This document shows positions 17,318 through 18,037 of a stretch of 18,037 nucleotides of DNA, in pieces; the first letter of the stretch is position 1; the number at the start of each line of letters is the position of its first letter. The notes under the pieces are model-generated. The model made no database searches. It had not been told where the DNA came from and saw only the letters and a list, made by a program, of their open reading frames with translations. Position numbers and translations under genes: made by a program. The stretch is taken from the NCBI GenBank assembly GCA_934409175.1, contig CAKRVX010000037.1, positions 1 through 18,037 of the forward strand, given 5' to 3'. This DNA is from an uncultured Blautia sp. GTDB lineage: Bacteria; Bacillota; Clostridia; Lachnospirales; Lachnospiraceae.

Positions 17318-17403
17318 GGAGAGATATCGAAGTGGTCATAACGAGGCGGTCTTGAAAACCGTTTGTCCGCAAGGGCGCGTGGGTTCGAATCCCACTCTCT
17401 CCG
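17318..17403 (+). tRNA. tRNA-Ser, anticodon UGA
   Basis: The 86-nt cloverleaf has acceptor GGAGAGA (17318-17324) paired with TCTCTCC (17396-17402), discriminator G, anticodon loop CTTGAAA (17351-17357) with anticodon TGA (17353-17355), a long class II variable arm, and T arm GTGGG-TTCGAAT-CCCAC. It reads UCA (and by wobble other UCN) codons. CCA is not encoded, so 3' maturation would need RNase Z and CCA addition. Confidence 0.97.
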
Positions 17404-17448
17404 TTAGTCAAGTGGCTGGAAACAATTTAAAAAAGTTGAAAAAAATAC

Positions 17449-17477
17449 TTGACAAGTCCTGGAGAACAGGATATAAT
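17449..17477 (+). promoter_or_regulatory. Promoter of tRNA-Ser(GGA)
   Basis: Both hexamers are consensus: TTGACA (17449-17454) and TATAAT (17472-17477) with a 17-nt spacer. Two A tracts (17429-17434, 17439-17445) lie upstream, 10 nt apart. It begins 46 nt after the first tRNA with no terminator between. Confidence 0.92.
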
Positions 17478-17485
17478 ACACAAGG

Positions 17486-17555
17486 CTTTTCGATTGAAAA
17501 GTTAAATGAATAAAGAACACGAAAGTGTGAAAAGAGTTATCGGAAAACGGATAAC
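17486..17555 (+). other. Leader with three small hairpins before tRNA-Ser(GGA)
   Basis: Three consecutive perfect stems: CTTTTC/GAAAAG (17486-17501, loop GATT), ACAC/GTGT (17517-17528, GNRA-type loop GAAA) and GTTATC/GATAAC (17536-17555, 8-nt loop). None has a T tract, so they do not look like terminators. They fill most of the about 85-nt leader; function unknown. Confidence 0.55.
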
Positions 17556-17571
17556 GAATCTAGGACAATTT

Positions 17572-17661
17572 GGAGAAGTACCCAAGCTGGCCGAAGGGGC
17601 TCCCCTGGAAAGGGAGTAGGTCGTTAATAGCGGCGCGAGGGTTCAAATCCCTCCTTCTCCG
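17572..17661 (+). tRNA. tRNA-Ser, anticodon GGA
   Basis: The 90-nt cloverleaf has acceptor GGAGAAG (17572-17578) paired with CTTCTCC (17654-17660), discriminator G, anticodon stem CTCCC/GGGAG, loop CTGGAAA (17605-17611) with anticodon GGA (17607-17609), a long class II variable arm and a normal T arm GAGGG-TTCAAAT-CCCTC. It reads UCC and UCU. CCA is not encoded. Confidence 0.97.
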
Positions 17662-17682
17662 TTCTTTCTTGAAAAAGAAAGT

Positions 17683-17791
17683 AAAAAAGTTCTTGACAAA
17701 GCAAAAGAGTTATGATAAACTCGAAAAGCTGTTGGAAAGAATGAATGTTGAAAATAAAGTTTGGAAAAGCTCGAAAAAAGTTCTTGACAAA
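17683..17791 (+). repeat. 18-nt direct repeat spanning the -35 of P1 and P2
   Basis: The block AAAAAAGTTCTTGACAAA occurs at 17683-17700 and again at 17774-17791. Near-identical ATGATAAA and AAAGCTGT follow in both copies at similar distances, so P2 probably arose from P1 by a tandem duplication of about 91 bp that later diverged between the conserved parts. Confidence 0.8.
17693..17721 (+). promoter_or_regulatory. rRNA promoter P1
   Basis: TTGACA (17693-17698) and TAAACT (17716-17721) with a 17-nt spacer, 31 nt after the second tRNA. A weak CTTTCTT/AAGAAAG hairpin (17664-17681) without a T tract lies between. Shares an 18-nt block with P2. Confidence 0.8.
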
Positions 17792-17812
17792 CTGAAAACA
17801 ACATGATAAAAT
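17784..17812 (+). promoter_or_regulatory. rRNA promoter P2
   Basis: TTGACA (17784-17789) and TAAAAT (17807-17812) with a 17-nt spacer, 91 nt downstream of P1. Transcription would begin near 17819, right before a GNRA-capped CTGTC/GACAG hairpin (17820-17833). Confidence 0.87.
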
Positions 17813-17818
17813 AGCAAA

Positions 17819-17962
17819 GCTGTCGCAAGACAGACAACCTTGATAACTAAACAGTGAAACACATACGATTCTCGAAAATTCTTTACATTTTTAAGAACGG
17901 TTTGAAAAACCAAAAACAGTAAAACGAGAGATAGCTAGTTGTTATCTTGAGTGAATCAAACA
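17819..17962 (+). promoter_or_regulatory. Structured 16S rRNA leader
   Basis: No gene lies in 17662-17962. After the promoters, the leader holds a CTGTC-GCAA-GACAG hairpin (17820-17833), a boxA-like stretch, then an outer TCTCG/CGAGA pairing (17870-17874, 17925-17929) enclosing TTCTT/AAGAA and GGTTT/AAACC hairpins, and finally an AGATAGC hairpin near 17929-17947. The last part would contribute the 5' half of the RNase III processing stem; its partner lies beyond the window. Confidence 0.6.
17837..17856 (+). promoter_or_regulatory. boxA-like antitermination element
   Basis: The stretch ACCTTGATAACTAAACAGTG resembles the CTTTGAAAACTNAACA-type element found in Firmicutes rRNA leaders, which recruits the Nus antitermination factors. 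The match is partial and the call rests partly on position. Confidence 0.45.

Positions 17963-18037
<75 letters not shown>

Noticed and set aside
17316..17806. Small open frames over the tRNA and promoter region
   Set aside because: They run straight through two clear tRNA cloverleaves and rRNA promoters and have no RBS.

Overview
The window looks like a chromosomal housekeeping segment from a low-to-mid GC Gram-positive Clostridia, most likely family Lachnospiraceae. The signs are the HPr kinase/phosphorylase, the ROK-type glucokinase, strong GGAGG ribosome binding sites, intrinsic terminators with T tracts, and the 16S rRNA start at the right edge. The 16S bases after the conserved AACACATGCAAGTCGA resemble Blautia obeum-like sequences from memory; this genus call is an inference. 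No phage, transposon, CRISPR array, toxin-antitoxin pair or defence island was seen.

Layout. 1-1902: ftsH, cut at its 5' end, closed by a strong terminator. 2008-3870: uvrC. 3892-5916: a consensus promoter, a leader hairpin, then hprK and a ROK glucokinase, closed by a two-way terminator shared with the facing gene. 5992-8589 (minus): a class A penicillin-binding protein with an Asp-rich tail. 8833-9489: a YigZ/IMPACT-family gene, facing a cyclophilin (9597-10115, minus) across another two-way terminator. 10142-10191: overlapping divergent promoters that share one -10 element, for the cyclophilin leftward and tsaE-tsaB-rimI rightward (10207-11851). 11791-14283 (minus): a large YfhO-like membrane protein whose 3' end overlaps rimI and contains the rimI operon terminator inside its coding sequence. 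14465-17218: promoter, rnz, tsaD and ispD. 17248 to the right end: two tRNA-Ser genes (UGA and GGA anticodons), each with a perfect -35 promoter, then duplicated rRNA promoters P1 and P2, a structured leader, and the first about 75 nt of 16S rRNA.

How the genes fit together. TsaE, TsaB and TsaD are the bacterial core of the tRNA t6A modification machinery; RNase Z matures the 3' ends of tRNAs lacking an encoded CCA, and both tRNA-Ser genes here lack CCA. The right half is therefore a translation-supply neighbourhood. hprK and glucokinase form a carbon-control pair. ftsH, the cyclophilin and the penicillin-binding protein serve protein quality control and the cell envelope.

I found no clearly new biological system. 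The most unusual items are architectural: a terminator embedded in the conserved end of an opposing gene, a symmetric bidirectional promoter, a 13-bp hairpin at the expected 5' end of the hprK transcript, and a chain of small hairpins ahead of tRNA-Ser(GGA).
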